DNA of 64,000 bases from Methyloceanibacter methanicus. GTDB lineage: Bacteria; Pseudomonadota; Alphaproteobacteria; Rhizobiales; Methyloligellaceae. Made by a program: the position numbers and the translations under genes. Location: positions 1-64,000 of the forward strand of contig NZ_LPWG01000012.1 of the NCBI RefSeq assembly GCF_001723285.1, written 5' to 3'. The notes below the pieces were generated by a model. It saw only the letters and a list, made by a program, of their open reading frames with translations, was not told the DNA's origin and did not search any database. Positions 1-9,396 of the stretch are shown one piece after another (the first letter of the stretch is position 1; each line of letters opens with the position of its first letter).

Positions 1-1
1 G

Positions 2-487
2 GCCGAGGCCAAAGCCGCCGCCGAGCGAGCCGCCAAGGAACGCGCTGAGGCGGAAGCCAGAGCCGCAGCCGAGGCGAAAGCCGCGGCGGAGGCAAAAGCG
101 GCGGCCGAGCAGGCTGCCAAGGAGCGCGCGGCCGCGGAGGCGCGTGCCGCAGCGGAGCATGCGGAGCGTCAGCGCATCGAGGCCGAGGCGAAAGCCGCCG
201 CGGAACGCGGGGCTTCGGAAGCCAATGCCACCGCCTCGGTTCCCGACGAGCTGCTGCCGCCGCTGCCGACCCATGCGCCCGCCAACGACAATGCCGCGTC
301 AGACGATCCGATTGCGGAGCTTCTCGACGGCGAGACCGCAACGGCGGAAGCCGAGACGGACGCGGCGGACGCCGAACCGGCCGCCGCGCCGCCGGCGCGC
401 AAACGCCGCCGTGTCTTGCGCCGGTCCCAGCGCGACGACTGGAAGCGGAACTACGGCATCTTTGGCGGCATGTTCGGGGGCCGCTAG
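2..487 (+). CDS. C-terminal part of an Ala/Glu/Lys-rich coiled-coil protein (5' end outside window)
   Basis: An open frame enters from the left edge and ends at TAG 485-487, giving 161 residues without a start. The first ~80 residues are a low-complexity helix built from repeats such as AEAKAAAE and AAKERA, as in TolA-like or other long coiled-coil stalks. An acidic Ala/Asp/Glu/Pro linker follows, then a basic stretch (KRRRVLRRS) and a short Gly/Phe-rich tail (GIFGGMFGGR). I do not recognise the family. The repetitive helix suggests a structural or envelope-spanning role, but the domain that would define function lies outside the window. It converges on the RHH gene with about 10 bp between the stops. 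Confidence 0.6.
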   Translation, partial: AEAKAAAERAAKERAEAEARAAAEAKAAAEAKAAAEQAAKERAAAEARAAAEHAERQRIEAEAKAAAERGASEANATASVPDELLPPLPTHAPANDNAASDDPIAELLDGETATAEAETDAADAEPAAAPPARKRRRVLRRSQRDDWKRNYGIFGGMFGGR

Positions 488-497
488 GCGGAGCCCC

Positions 498-740
498 TCA
501 GGAGTTGCCGGTCTGTCCGCGCTTCATGCGCTCCAGCACATAAAGACGAAGCGCGGCCGACAGGCTGGTCCCGTCGCCCTTGTCCGTCCGTGCCTGATCG
601 ATTTCGCTGACAAGGCCCGCGATCGACTTGCCGTCGTCCCGCGCCATGCCGGTCAACGCATCCCAGAACGGTTCCTCGAGGGAAATGCTGGTCCGATGCC
701 GGGCAATGGTGACGGAGCGTTTGTTGCGGGCCTTTGCCAT
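498..740 (-). CDS. Ribbon-helix-helix domain protein (RHH_4-like)
   Basis: 80 residues. The segment RKRSVTIARHRTSISLEE-type beta strand followed by FWDALTGMARDDGKSIAGLVSEID and a C-terminal AALRLYVLERM helix matches the alphaproteobacterial RHH_4 family (here the N-terminus reads MAKARNKRSVTIARHRTSIS). These small proteins are predicted DNA-binding dimers; targets are generally unknown. The start lies 11 bp after the fumC stop on the same strand, so the two genes are probably co-transcribed. Size and motif fit the family well; the physiological role is not known. Confidence 0.8.
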   Translation of the reverse strand: MAKARNKRSVTIARHRTSISLEEPFWDALTGMARDDGKSIAGLVSEIDQARTDKGDGTSLSAALRLYVLERMKRGQTGNS

Positions 741-751
741 GGTTGCGGGGG

Positions 752-2173
752 CTATTTCTTCGGGGCCACCATCTCCTCGGGACGGACGATCCGGTCGAAC
801 TCGTCGGCCGCCACATGGCCGAGCCGCACGGCCTCTTCCTTCAGCGTGCTCCCGCGCTTATGCGCGGTCTTGGCAATCTCGCTGGCCTTGTCGTAGCCGA
901 TATGGGGCGCGAGCGCCGTCACCAGCATCAAGGAGCGCTCCATGTGTTCGGTGATGCGTTCCCGGTTGGCCTTGATGCCGACCACGCAGTTTTTTGTAAA
1001 ACTGTCGGCCACATCCGCAAGAAGCCGCACCGACTGGAGCAGGGCGTAAGCCAGGACCGGCTTGAACACGTTGAGTTCGAAATGCCCTTGGCTGCCGGCG
1101 AAGCTCACCGTGGTCTCGTTCCCCATCACGCGCGCACAGACCATGGTCACCGCCTCGCATTGGGTGGGGTTCACCTTGCCCGGCATGATCGACGAGCCGG
1201 GCTCGTTTTCCGGAAGCAGCAATTCGCCAAGGCCCGAACGCGGGCCGGAGCCCAGCAGGCGAATGTCGTTGGCGATCTTGAACATGGAGGCGGCGACGGT
1301 GGTCAGCGCGCCATGCGCGAACACATAGGCATCGTTCCCGGCCAGCGCCTCGAACTTGTTCTCCGCCGAAACGAAGGGAAGCTTCGTCAGTTCGGCCATC
1401 TTGCGCGCGAAGACGTCCCCGAAGTCCGGGTGGCTGTTCAGCCCCGTGCCAACGGCCGTTCCGCCTTGCGCCAGGGCGTACAGGCCCGGGAGGGTCATCT
1501 TGAGCCGCTTGATGCCGAGATCGATCTGGGCCGCATAACCGCCGAACTCCTGGCCGAGGGTCAAGGGCGTCGCGTCCTGCATATGCGTCCGGCCGATCTT
1601 GAGGATGTCCTGGAAGGCTTCGGCCTTCTCCTTGAGGGCCGCATACAGGCGGGACAGGGACGGGTCGAGCCGGTAGGCGATCTCCTCGGCGGCGGCGACA
1701 TGCATGGCCGTCGGGAAGGTATCGTTCGAGGACTGACCCATATTGACGTGGTCGTTCGGATGTACGGGCTCTTTGCTGCCCAGCTCTCCGCCTAGGATCT
1801 CGCTGGCCCGGTTCGCGATCACCTCGTTGAGGTTCATATTGGTCTGGGTGCCCGACCCGGTCTGCCAGACCACGAGGGGGAAATGATCGTCCAGCTTCCC
1901 GTCGATGATCTCGGTGGCCGCGGTGGCAATGGCCTCGGCGAGCCCCTGGTCGAGGCGTCCGAGCTCCAGGTTGGTGAGCGCCGCGGCCTTCTTGACGAGC
2001 GCCATCGCCCGGATCATGGGCTGCGGCATCCGCTCGTCGCCGATCTGGAAGTTTTGGCGCGAACGCTGGGTCTGCGCGCCCCAATAGCGGTCGCCAGGCA
2101 CTTTGATCGGCCCGAACGCGTCCGTCTCCGTACGCGGGCCAGAGGAGGATTTTGGGGCGTCGGCTACGGACAT
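752..2173 (-). CDS. fumC: Class II fumarate hydratase
   Basis: 473 residues, the usual size of the iron-free class II fumarase, which interconverts fumarate and malate in the TCA cycle in the cytoplasm. The signature [15 protein letters not shown], carrying the catalytic-loop serine, is intact, as are the [13 protein letters not shown] and [14 protein letters not shown] substrate-site blocks. I chose the ATG at 2173 ([11 protein letters not shown]) because the open frame upstream runs into the tandem repeat at 2303-2407 and has no family similarity. The RHH gene follows on the same strand. The gene is divergent from the histidine kinase, with 280 bp between starts. Confidence 0.96.
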   Translation of the reverse strand: MSVADAPKSSSGPRTETDAFGPIKVPGDRYWGAQTQRSRQNFQIGDERMPQPMIRAMALVKKAAALTNLELGRLDQGLAEAIATAATEIIDGKLDDHFPLVVWQTGSGTQTNMNLNEVIANRASEILGGELGSKEPVHPNDHVNMGQSSNDTFPTAMHVAAAEEIAYRLDPSLSRLYAALKEKAEAFQDILKIGRTHMQDATPLTLGQEFGGYAAQIDLGIKRLKMTLPGLYALAQGGTAVGTGLNSHPDFGDVFARKMAELTKLPFVSAENKFEALAGNDAYVFAHGALTTVAASMFKIANDIRLLGSGPRSGLGELLLPENEPGSSIMPGKVNPTQCEAVTMVCARVMGNETTVSFAGSQGHFELNVFKPVLAYALLQSVRLLADVADSFTKNCVVGIKANRERITEHMERSLMLVTALAPHIGYDKASEIAKTAHKRGSTLKEEAVRLGHVAADEFDRIVRPEEMVAPKK

Positions 2174-2302
2174 GGGCGCGATTTCCTTTTTGTAACTTGG
2201 AGATTGGTCACGGTGAGAGTTTCTGGAATCCTTTGCGCGGCCGCGACCGGACAATCGGAGCCTAAGGCTATACCATTGCGGCGAGGGATGAGAGAACCTG
2301 GG

Positions 2303-2407
2303 ATATGGCCGAGGATTTATGGCCGAGGATTTGCGGCCAAGGATCTCTGGCCGAGGATCTCTGGCCAAGGATCTCTGGCCGAGTCTTTGTGGCCAAGTCT
2401 TTCATGG
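2303..2407. repeat. 14-bp tandem repeat, about seven copies
   Basis: Consecutive units of consensus ATCTCTGGCCRAGG fill the space between the divergent fumC and histidine kinase genes. The copies read ATTTATGGCCGAGG, ATTTGCGGCCAAGG, ATCTCTGGCCGAGG, ATCTCTGGCCAAGG, a 13-base copy, then TCTTTGTGGCCAAG. The purine in GCCRAG largely alternates between G and A, so a 28-bp higher-order unit is possible. Function unknown: it could be a minisatellite or clustered binding sites. Confidence 0.85.
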
Positions 2408-2453
2408 CGGTTGCGATGGCGCTCCATGCCAGGCGGCCTGACGAGGAGGGAGT

Positions 2454-4423
2454 GTGACGGCGGCGTCTAGCAAGATTGTGCTGCCTCAGTCGAAGACGGC
2501 GCAAGCCTGCGAAGCCTATGCCCGGTTCGCGGCCGTGGCGGCGTGCGTCATCGGCGAGGTCGTTCTTGCCATTTGGATCGGAATCTTTCCCGAAAGCGCC
2601 ATGCCGAGCGTGTCCGGCGTGCCGCCCCTTGCCGCGCTTGGCGTCATCCTCGCCGGTCTCGGCCTCGTCTGCTTCACCTTCCGCCGCATCCGCTTCGTCG
2701 CCAGGACGATCGGCGTGGTGCTGACCTTGTTCGGTTTTCTGATGTTCGGAGAGGGAGCGCTGGGCGACCTCGGCTTCGACACGTTTCTGATTCCGGACGA
2801 TTTGCCCCCGCAGGCCGGGTCCTTCGAGGAGGACCTCTTCCTGGCGCAAGCGGCATCGCCGCCCCCGATCCCGGTCCTTGATGGGACATCGCCCGGCATC
2901 TTGGTGGCGCTCATCCTGTTCGGGGTCGCGCTGTTCTATGCCGAGCATGCCCGCGTGGCGCCCGCGGTTCTGAGCCAAGTTCTCACACTCGTCCTGCTGG
3001 CCCAAGTGCTGCTCGTGGTGACGGGGGCAGCCTATGGCGTCGACACGACCGGCGACCCGTTTCCATTCATGCGCCTGACCGCCTATGGCGTTGTCGCCAT
3101 CGTCCTGCTCGCCACCGGGCTGATCGCGGCTTCGCCGGAACGGGGAATCGCGTCGGCGATTTTCGAGAAGTCTCCCGCCGGCGAGATGTTGCGGCGGCTG
3201 CTGCCTGGTATCCTGGCGGTCCCACCCATTCTTGGATGGTTCGCGCGGCAGGCCGAGGTCCATGCGCTTTACGACAGCGCCGCAACGCTGGTGATCTTCG
3301 CAGTCGCCAGTATCGTCGTCCTCGGCGTGTTCGCCTGGACGGCACTGGGGGCCGTGCGGCGGGCGGACAGCGGCCGGCAAGTGGCGCTCATGGACTTGCG
3401 TGGACAGCGCGAATGGCTCTCCACGACGCTAGGGTCGATCGGCGATGGCGTGATCGCCACCGATCCGAGCGGGAGCGTGCTCCTGCTGAACAGGGTTGCC
3501 GAAGACCTCACGGGCTGGTCGGCGGCGGAGGCGCGGGGCCGGCCGATTTGGGTCGTGTTCCGGGTGGTGGACGAGGAGACGCGCAAGCCCGTCGACGATC
3601 CCGCGCTGAGAGCCTTGCGCGAACGCGAGGTCTCGCGCATGGAATCCGGCGCGATGCTGATCACCCGGGACGACAAGGAGTTGCCGGTCGAGCATTCCGG
3701 CGCGCCGATCATCGGCCAGGACGGCACGCTCGCCGGCGCGGTCCTCGTGTTCCGGGACGTCACCGAGCGGCGGCGCGTGGCGCAGCGTCAGACCATGCTC
3801 GTGGGCGAGTTGAATCACCGGGTCAAGAACGCACTGGCGATCGTGCAGTCGCTCGTGCAGGCCAGTCTGCGCCAGGCCAAGGATCCGACGACGCAGACCA
3901 TGGCCCGCACCTTGGCCGAGCGCCTGCGGGCGCTGCACCGTGCCCACGACCTGCTGCTGGAATCCCAGTGGTCCGGCGCAAGCCTGAAGGCGATGGTCGA
4001 ACGGGAACTGGAACCCTACAAGCGCGAGGGCGGGCCCAAGATCGTGATCAAGGGATCGGACGTGTTGCTGCCGCCGCAATGCACCTCGATCCTCGCCATG
4101 ACCTTGCATGAGCTCGCGACCAACGCGGTCAAATACGGCGCGCTGTCGCAGAATACGGGCCAGTTGACGGTCGCCTGGAAGACCCAGCGCCGGAATCGTC
4201 TCCACTTGGTGTGGGAGGAGAAAGGGGCGCCGTCGGCGCCCAAGCCCACGGCCCGGAAGGGCTTCGGGTCCCAGCTCATCGATCAGGCATCCGCCATAAT
4301 CTCGGCGGCGAAACCAAGACCGAGTTCCGCAAGGCCGGGCTCTATGTCGAGCTCAACGTGCCCTTGAACCCGTCCAATGAGCCGCGGGCCACTGCGGAGA
4401 ACGTCCACGCGCCCGCCGCGTAA
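2454..4423 (+). CDS. Membrane-anchored PAS-HWE sensor histidine kinase (one frameshift)
   Basis: Starts at GTG 2454 behind GAGGAGGG. The N-terminal ~310 residues hold about eight hydrophobic segments with one periplasmic-type loop and match no sensor domain I know. A PAS domain follows (SIGDGVIATDPSGSVLLLN to VFRDVTERR), then an HWE-type phosphoacceptor region with His455 in ELNHRVKNALAIVQSL, the ATPase region (LHELATNAVKYGAL) and the WEE motif. Near 4288 the frame breaks. LIDQ is followed in the assembly by an unrelated tail ending at 4367, whereas the +1 frame continues RHNLGGETKTEFRKAGLYVELNV to TAA 4423. Restoring one base (GGC-ATC) gives 656 residues. HWE kinases of this order often act in light, general stress or cell-surface signalling; no response regulator is adjacent. 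Its stop lies 9 bp from that of the convergent glutaminase gene. Confidence 0.85.
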
Positions 4424-4432
4424 GGGGACGGT

Positions 4433-6307
4433 CTATTCCAAGACGCTGAGTTCCTCGTTGGCGTGCCGGAGGCGTCGGAGAATTCGCGCGTCAGATTGCC
4501 GAGGATGGTGATCATGACATTAGGATGCTCTTCGGCCAGCTCGTGCAGTTCCTCGACGCCGAGCCCGTAGCAGATCACTTTCTCGTTCGCGATCACGTCC
4601 GCCGACCGTTTGCCGCCGTCGAGGAGCGCCATCTCGCCGAAGGTGAGACCGGGTCCGATGGAGGCGACGCGCTTATGCTTGCCGGGCTTGTCGTGGACTT
4701 GGATTTCCACGCTGACCGTGCGCGCGCGAGGACGAAGAACAGCTTGGCCGGATCGCCCTCGCGCATGATGACGTCGCCCTTGTCGAAGAGAGAGGGCGCA
4801 CGATCCCTTCCACCAGCCGGCATTCGTCGGGCGTGAGTCCGTCGAACAGGTTGATCTGATTCAGCGAGAATTTGGTTCCGACGCTGGAGCCGTCGCTCGC
4901 AAGGACCTGGTCCTCGCACCACTCCAGCGCCGCGTCCACGTCGCGGAACTGGCGCACCGCGTGGCCCTCTTCGGACTCGGCCAGCGCGCGCGTCAAACGA
5001 TCGAGCGCGCCCTCGTCGTCTATGGACGCAAAGACCAGTTCGGTGCCGCTCGCCGCCATGGCCCGCACCGCGCGGACGATCAGCTTGCATGCAGCCCGGT
5101 CCGCATGGTGCACGCGCTTGAAATCGACGATCAGATATTTGGAGTCCCGCGCGAGGACGGTGAGACGGCGCAAGAGCTGCTCGGTCGATCCGAAGAAGAG
5201 GGCGCCTTGCGCTTCGAGCACGGAGATCGAGTGCCCGGCCTCCGCCAGCAGGGTCCGTTCTTCCAACGTGCGCAAACGGTTCGAGCGGACGATGTCGGCG
5301 CGGTAATCGCGCCGCAGAACGCTGCGAACGTTGGTGTGATTGTAGAAGGCATGGAGCTGGAATTCGCGCGATATGTCCTGGCAAACGGCGATGCCGCGCA
5401 CACTGTTGCCTTGCTTGTCGATCGGGGGCGCGTAAACGCAGATCCCGATCTGCCCCGGGATCGCGGCAATGATGCAGCCCGACACGCCGCTCTTGGCCGG
5501 CATGCCGACCTCGTAGGCCCATTCGCCGGCATAGTCGTACATGCCGCACGAGTTCATCACGCTGAGAACGTCGCGCACATATTGCGTGTCGAAGATCTTG
5601 TGGTCGGTAACGGGGTTGGTGCCGTCGTTGGCGAGCGTGGCCGCCATGATCGCGAGGTCGCAGGCGGTGACCTTCAGGGCGCATTGACGGAAATACAGAT
5701 CGAGCACGTCCTCGGGGTCGCGTTCGATCATGGCGGTGTTCAGCATCATATAGGCGATGGCACGGTTGCGATGGCCCGTAGCCAGCTCCGACTTGTACAC
5801 CGCCTCGTCGACCTCGATCTTCCGTCCCGCGAGGCTCGAAAAAAGCTCCAGCATGTTGTTGATGCGCTGGTCCAGCGTGCCGCCCTGCATCATCTCGGCG
5901 ATGGCGATCGCGCCGGCGTTCACCATCGGATTGAAGGGGCGGTTGGCGACCTCGTCCAGCACGATGGAGTTGAAGGCTTCGCCCGTCGGCTCCACGCCGA
6001 CCTGCTCCAGGACGCGCGGTCGCCCATGGTGCTGTAGTGCGTAGCCGTACATGAACGGTTTGGACACGGATTGGATCGTGAACGGGACGCGGGCATCGCC
6101 CACGGTGTAGAGCTGTCCATCGACCGTGGCGATGGCGATGCCGAACAGGTTGGGGTCGACCTTGCCAAGCTCCGGGATGTAGTCCGCGGGCGCGCCCCCC
6201 TCGATCTTCGAGACCCGTGCGTGGATCTCGTTCAGATAGTCCTGGATAGGCGCAAGGGCCCCCGTTTCCGCCAGTGGCGCGGGGCGGACAGGATCAAGCT
6301 TGTTCAA
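4433..6307 (-). CDS. glsA: Glutaminase fused to STAS and cyclic-nucleotide-binding domains (three frameshifts)
   Basis: Residues 1-310 are a serine-dependent glutaminase of the beta-lactamase fold, with the SxxK motif at S80-V-S-K83 (QSVSKPF) and conserved NPMVNAGAI and YxxELATGHRNRAIAY-type blocks. It converts glutamine to glutamate and ammonia. A STAS-like domain follows (ISVLEAQGALFFGS to ELVFASIDDEGAL), then a cNMP-binding domain (LFDGLTPDEC, FDKGDVIMREGDPAKLFFV, GLTFGEMALLDGGKRSADV). The cNMP part is spread over three frames. Breaks near 4793, 4727 and 4475 are each repaired by one added base, giving 625 residues ending LRHANEELSVLE at the stop 4433-4435. The three-domain layout occurs in other alphaproteobacteria. 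The C-terminal domains suggest regulation by a nucleotide ligand, which is inference. Confidence 0.85.
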
Positions 6308-6469
6308 CGACGCGTCTCCCCAAGGTAGTGCGTGGCCCGCACCCGGGAAGCATCAATCAGAAATCGTGCCATGTCGACAGGCGCGGCGATCCGGTCTGTA
6401 CGGACGAAAGCGCGACCGAAACTGATCACGGCCCAGGCATCGGTCCGGCCGGAACGCCCAAGAAAACGG

Positions 6470-7013
6470 CTACTTCTTGCGGAAGCTGTCCAACTGAACG
6501 ACCTCGGCCGGCGGCCGGGACATCACCACCTCGACGCTTTCGATTTCGCCGGGCTCGTCCGGGGGGGGATTCGGCGTTCGCTCTGTCGTCGGACGGGTCG
6601 CCCACCACGTCCGGCAAGGCGGATGCCATATGCTGGCGCGCCGAATCGTTGGCGGCGCCGGGCTTCCCGAACTGGAGACCGAATTGAGCCGATGGGTCGT
6701 AGAAGGCCTTCACGGCGTTGAAGGGGATCACCAGCCGCTCGGGCACGTTGGCGAAGGAAAGCTTCACCTCGAAGCGCTCGTCCCAAACGAACAGATCCCA
6801 GAACTGATACTGGAGGACGACGGTCATCTCCTCGGGATATTGTTCCTTCAATCGCTTGGAGATGGACACGCCCTCGGCACAGGTGTCGAAGGCGATATAG
6901 AGATGGTGCTCTCCTGGAAGCCCGTCGCGCTGGACTTGCGTGAGAACCTCGCGAACCACGCCACGCAGCGCGTTCTGCGTCAGTAGATCGTATCGAATTC
7001 CATCGTCTGCCAT
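6470..7013 (-). CDS. sspB: SspB-family adaptor for ClpXP (frameshift in a G8 run)
   Basis: Start chosen at MADDGIRYDLLTQ, which fits alphaproteobacterial SspB better than the ATG 18 bp upstream. The core (HLYIAFDTCAEGVSISKRLKEQYPEEMTVVLQYQFWDLFVWDERFEVKLSFANVPERLVIPFNAVKAF region) is the SspB ssrA-tag-binding fold, followed by an acidic flexible linker. At the run of eight G (6561-6568) the reading frame shifts. The neighbouring frame gives PPDEPGEIESVEVVMSRPP and ends VVQLDSFRKK, the conserved ClpX-binding tail, at the stop 6470-6472. SspB hands ssrA-tagged proteins to ClpXP. The tmRNA gene that makes those tags starts just upstream on the same strand. Confidence 0.9.
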
Positions 7014-7056
7014 GTAATGGCGCCGCTCCATTGTTGGCGACGTAGGCAGTCACCCC

Positions 7057-7093
7057 GTCAAAAGTGGAGGGCTTCTGTTGCCCGGTGCCCTCC
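7057..7093 (-). terminator. Hairpin plus short T run at the 3' end of the tmRNA gene
   Basis: On the minus strand GGAGGGC pairs with GCCCTCC (7093-7087 and 7072-7066) and is followed by ACTTTTGAC. It can serve as the coding-piece terminal helix and as a weak intrinsic terminator before sspB, 44 bp downstream. Confidence 0.5.
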
Positions 7094-7440
7094 GAAACCG
7101 CGCCTAACTTCTGCGAGGAAGCTAGGGCTTTAATTTAGGCTATCGCGCCGCATTACGCAGCGAGACGTGCCTCCGCATAGTTGTCATTGGCAACTATAAG
7201 GTTCGGCCCGATAACGGCGGATACCATGCCGAGCGAAAGTACGACCTTTACACCCTCGTCGATCCTGTTTCGGCCCCGCCACGTTTCAGTCCGTGCCGGT
7301 ACTTTTCGCAAGTCTCATGCCATGCACGTCAGGGACTAGAATGGCTGAAACCTGGTGGAGCCGCCGGGTACCGCCCCCGGGTCCGAATGGTTTATTACGT
7401 CAACCGTTTATCGCCATAGTCGGCCGAAGCCGACACCACA
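7057..7440 (-). ncRNA. ssrA: Circularly permuted two-piece tmRNA
   Basis: On the minus strand the tag frame reads ANDNYAEARLAA then TAA (7191 down to 7153), a typical alphaproteobacterial proteolysis tag. The acceptor piece lies 5' of the coding piece, as in permuted genes. It ends CGGCTCCACCA at 7353, preceded by a 5-bp T-arm-like stem (CCGGG/CCCGG). The coding piece begins GGGGCCG at 7277 and can form a 7-bp acceptor stem with CGGCTCC (one G-U pair). About 75 nt between them (7278-7352) would be removed. The 3' end is close to a 7-bp GGAGGGC/GCCCTCC hairpin. Outer ends are approximate. Confidence 0.92.
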
Positions 7441-7550
7441 TATATAAGCCTCCCACGCGTTAAATGAAAGGTTGGGAGGTGGATAACTCCCAATCTTCAC
7501 TGCATGAATAGGCTTCTCTGCCAGTGGGTTGGCCGGGCCGGCCGGAGAGG

Positions 7551-7811
7551 CTAGTCGCGTTCCATCTTGAGAACGCGGCCCGTGGTGGCGTCCACGTGCA
7601 TCTCGATGTCGTTGCCGCGGGCATCCTCGCCCTCGACTTCCCAGATATTCCGCCGGCGCTTGTATTCGATCTCTTCCAGCCGGACGATGCCACGGTCGAA
7701 GGCCATCTGCCGGACGCGCTCGATGCCAATGCTTTGGGCAAAAGCCGCGCCGGAGGCGAGAGCGAGGGTGGAACAGGCCGCGAGGCCGAGGAGAACTGTC
7801 AGAACACGCAT
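7551..7811 (-). CDS. Secreted PepSY-domain protein
   Basis: 86 residues with a clear signal peptide ([26 protein letters not shown], cleavage after AFA). The mature part is one PepSY domain: an N-terminal helix ([22 protein letters not shown]), then [30 protein letters not shown]. Such single PepSY proteins are periplasmic and are thought to inhibit proteases or modulate two-component systems. No partner gene is adjacent. It is divergent from thyA with 94 bp between starts. Confidence 0.85.
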   Translation of the reverse strand: MRVLTVLLGLAACSTLALASGAAFAQSIGIERVRQMAFDRGIVRLEEIEYKRRRNIWEVEGEDARGNDIEMHVDATTGRVLKMERD

Positions 7812-7905
7812 TGAACGCTCCTTCTACAAGTCTATCGACAAAGTAGCGAGCCCGGCCCTGAGTCTCGGCGTTCCGGACTGCGGTCAATATAGGGACACAC
7901 TGACG

Positions 7906-8700
7906 TTGCGCCAATATCTCGATCTTCTCTCCCAAGTCCGCGGCGCGGGCCTGCGCAAGGAGGACCGGACGGGCACCGGGACGCTCAGCCTGTTCGGGGC
8001 GCAGATGCGCTTCGACTTGAGCGAGGGGTTCCCGCTCATGACCACCAAGAAGCTGCACGTGAAGTCGATCGTCCATGAACTGCTATGGTTTCTGCAGGGC
8101 TCGACCAATACCCGCTATCTCAAGGAGCACGGGATCACCATCTGGGACGAATGGGCCGATGAAAGCGGGGATCTGGGGCCCGTCTACGGCAAGCAATGGC
8201 GCTCCTGGCCGACCGCTTCCGGCGGCGAGGTCGACCAGATCAAGGCCCTGGTCGAGGGGATCAAGCACAATCCCGATTCGCGCCGGCACATCGTGAGTGC
8301 CTGGAATGTCGGTGAAATCCCGAAAATGGCGCTCCCGCCGTGCCACTGCCTGTTCCAGTTCTATGTGGGCGACGGGCGGCTTTCCTGTCAGCTCTATCAG
8401 CGCTCCGCCGACATCTTCCTCGGCGTGCCGTTCAACATCGCCTCCTATGCGCTGCTCACTCATATGGTCGCGCAGGTGACGGGGCTGGAGGCCGGCGACT
8501 TCGTGCACACGTTCGGGGACGTGCATCTGTACCTGAACCATTTGGAGCAGGCGGACGAGCAGCTTGCGCGCGAGCCGCGGCTGCGGCCGCGCCTTGAGAT
8601 CAATCCCGAGGTGACGTCGCTGTTCGACTTTGTCTACGACGACTTCGAGATCGTCGGCTACGATCCCCATCCGGCCATCCGGGCCGAGGTGGCTGTGTGA
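7906..8700 (+). CDS. thyA: Thymidylate synthase
   Basis: Converts dUMP to dTMP using methylene-tetrahydrofolate. I chose TTG 7906 ([10 protein letters not shown]) as start. It gives 264 residues and puts the nucleophile Cys at position 146 ([11 protein letters not shown]), as in E. coli ThyA; the longer open frame upstream has no similarity. Other conserved blocks: [45 protein letters not shown] and the C-terminal AVAV-type end. The stop overlaps the folA start by 4 bp, so the two folate-cycle genes are translationally coupled. Confidence 0.96.
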   Translation: MRQYLDLLSQVRGAGLRKEDRTGTGTLSLFGAQMRFDLSEGFPLMTTKKLHVKSIVHELLWFLQGSTNTRYLKEHGITIWDEWADESGDLGPVYGKQWRSWPTASGGEVDQIKALVEGIKHNPDSRRHIVSAWNVGEIPKMALPPCHCLFQFYVGDGRLSCQLYQRSADIFLGVPFNIASYALLTHMVAQVTGLEAGDFVHTFGDVHLYLNHLEQADEQLAREPRLRPRLEINPEVTSLFDFVYDDFEIVGYDPHPAIRAEVAV

Positions 8701-9230
8701 CCAAGGATCGTGCGGCCGAGCCGCCCAAGATCGCCCTGGTCGTGGCGATGGGGCAGAACCGGGCCATCGGCCTCGACGGAGGGCTGCCCTGGCACTTGCG
8801 CTCGGACATGAAGTTCTTCCGCAAGGTGACCATGGGCAATCCCGTGATCATGGGGCGCCGGACCTTCAGATCGCTGCCGCGGGTACTGGACGGCCGGCTC
8901 AATATCGTGCTGACCCGCGAGGACGGTTTCGACGTGCCGCCGGGGGTCGTCGTGGCCCATACCCTGGAGGAGGGGCTTGCGGCCGCCCGGTCCGCCTGCG
9001 CCGAGACCGGGGCCGGCGAGATCATGATCATCGGCGGCGAAGACGTCTTTCGCGAGGTCATGCCGCAAGCCGACCGCATCTACCTGACCGAGGTCAACGC
9101 GAGCCCCGAGGCCGATACCTGGTTCCCGGAACTGGATCCGACCGTCTGGACGGAGGTCTGCCGCGAGGCCCATGAGGCCGGCCCAAAGGACGACCACGAC
9201 TTCAGCATCGTGATCCTGGAGAGGCTCTGA
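8697..9230 (+). CDS. folA: Dihydrofolate reductase
   Basis: 177 residues starting at GTG 8697, overlapping the thyA stop. It reduces dihydrofolate made by ThyA to tetrahydrofolate with NADPH. Recognisable blocks are [36 protein letters not shown] (substrate loop and Met20-like region), [12 protein letters not shown] (NADPH site) and [25 protein letters not shown]. In methylotrophs the pair also supports the high folate flux of C1 metabolism, which is inference here. Confidence 0.96.
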   Translation: MTKDRAAEPPKIALVVAMGQNRAIGLDGGLPWHLRSDMKFFRKVTMGNPVIMGRRTFRSLPRVLDGRLNIVLTREDGFDVPPGVVVAHTLEEGLAAARSACAETGAGEIMIIGGEDVFREVMPQADRIYLTEVNASPEADTWFPELDPTVWTEVCREAHEAGPKDDHDFSIVILERL

Positions 9231-9396
9231 GCTCCGGCCACCGCCTTCGATTGCGTGGCCCCTGGTCCTGGCCTATAACCTCTCGGATTCTTGTCGCGGT
9301 TCCGCCACTTGGTGCGCCTAGTGTCCCTGCGCTGGGCGCGGCCCAAATCCGGCGGCTTCGCGCGCAGCCCCCTCAGAAATCAGGACGAGAGACAAT

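Noticed and set aside
734-1795. 353-codon plus-strand frame antisense to fumC
   Set aside because: It is a mirror of the fumC coding frame, common in GC-rich DNA; no protein family features.
2303-2407. CRISPR array
   Set aside because: Units are 14 bp with no spacers and no cas genes nearby; a simple tandem repeat.
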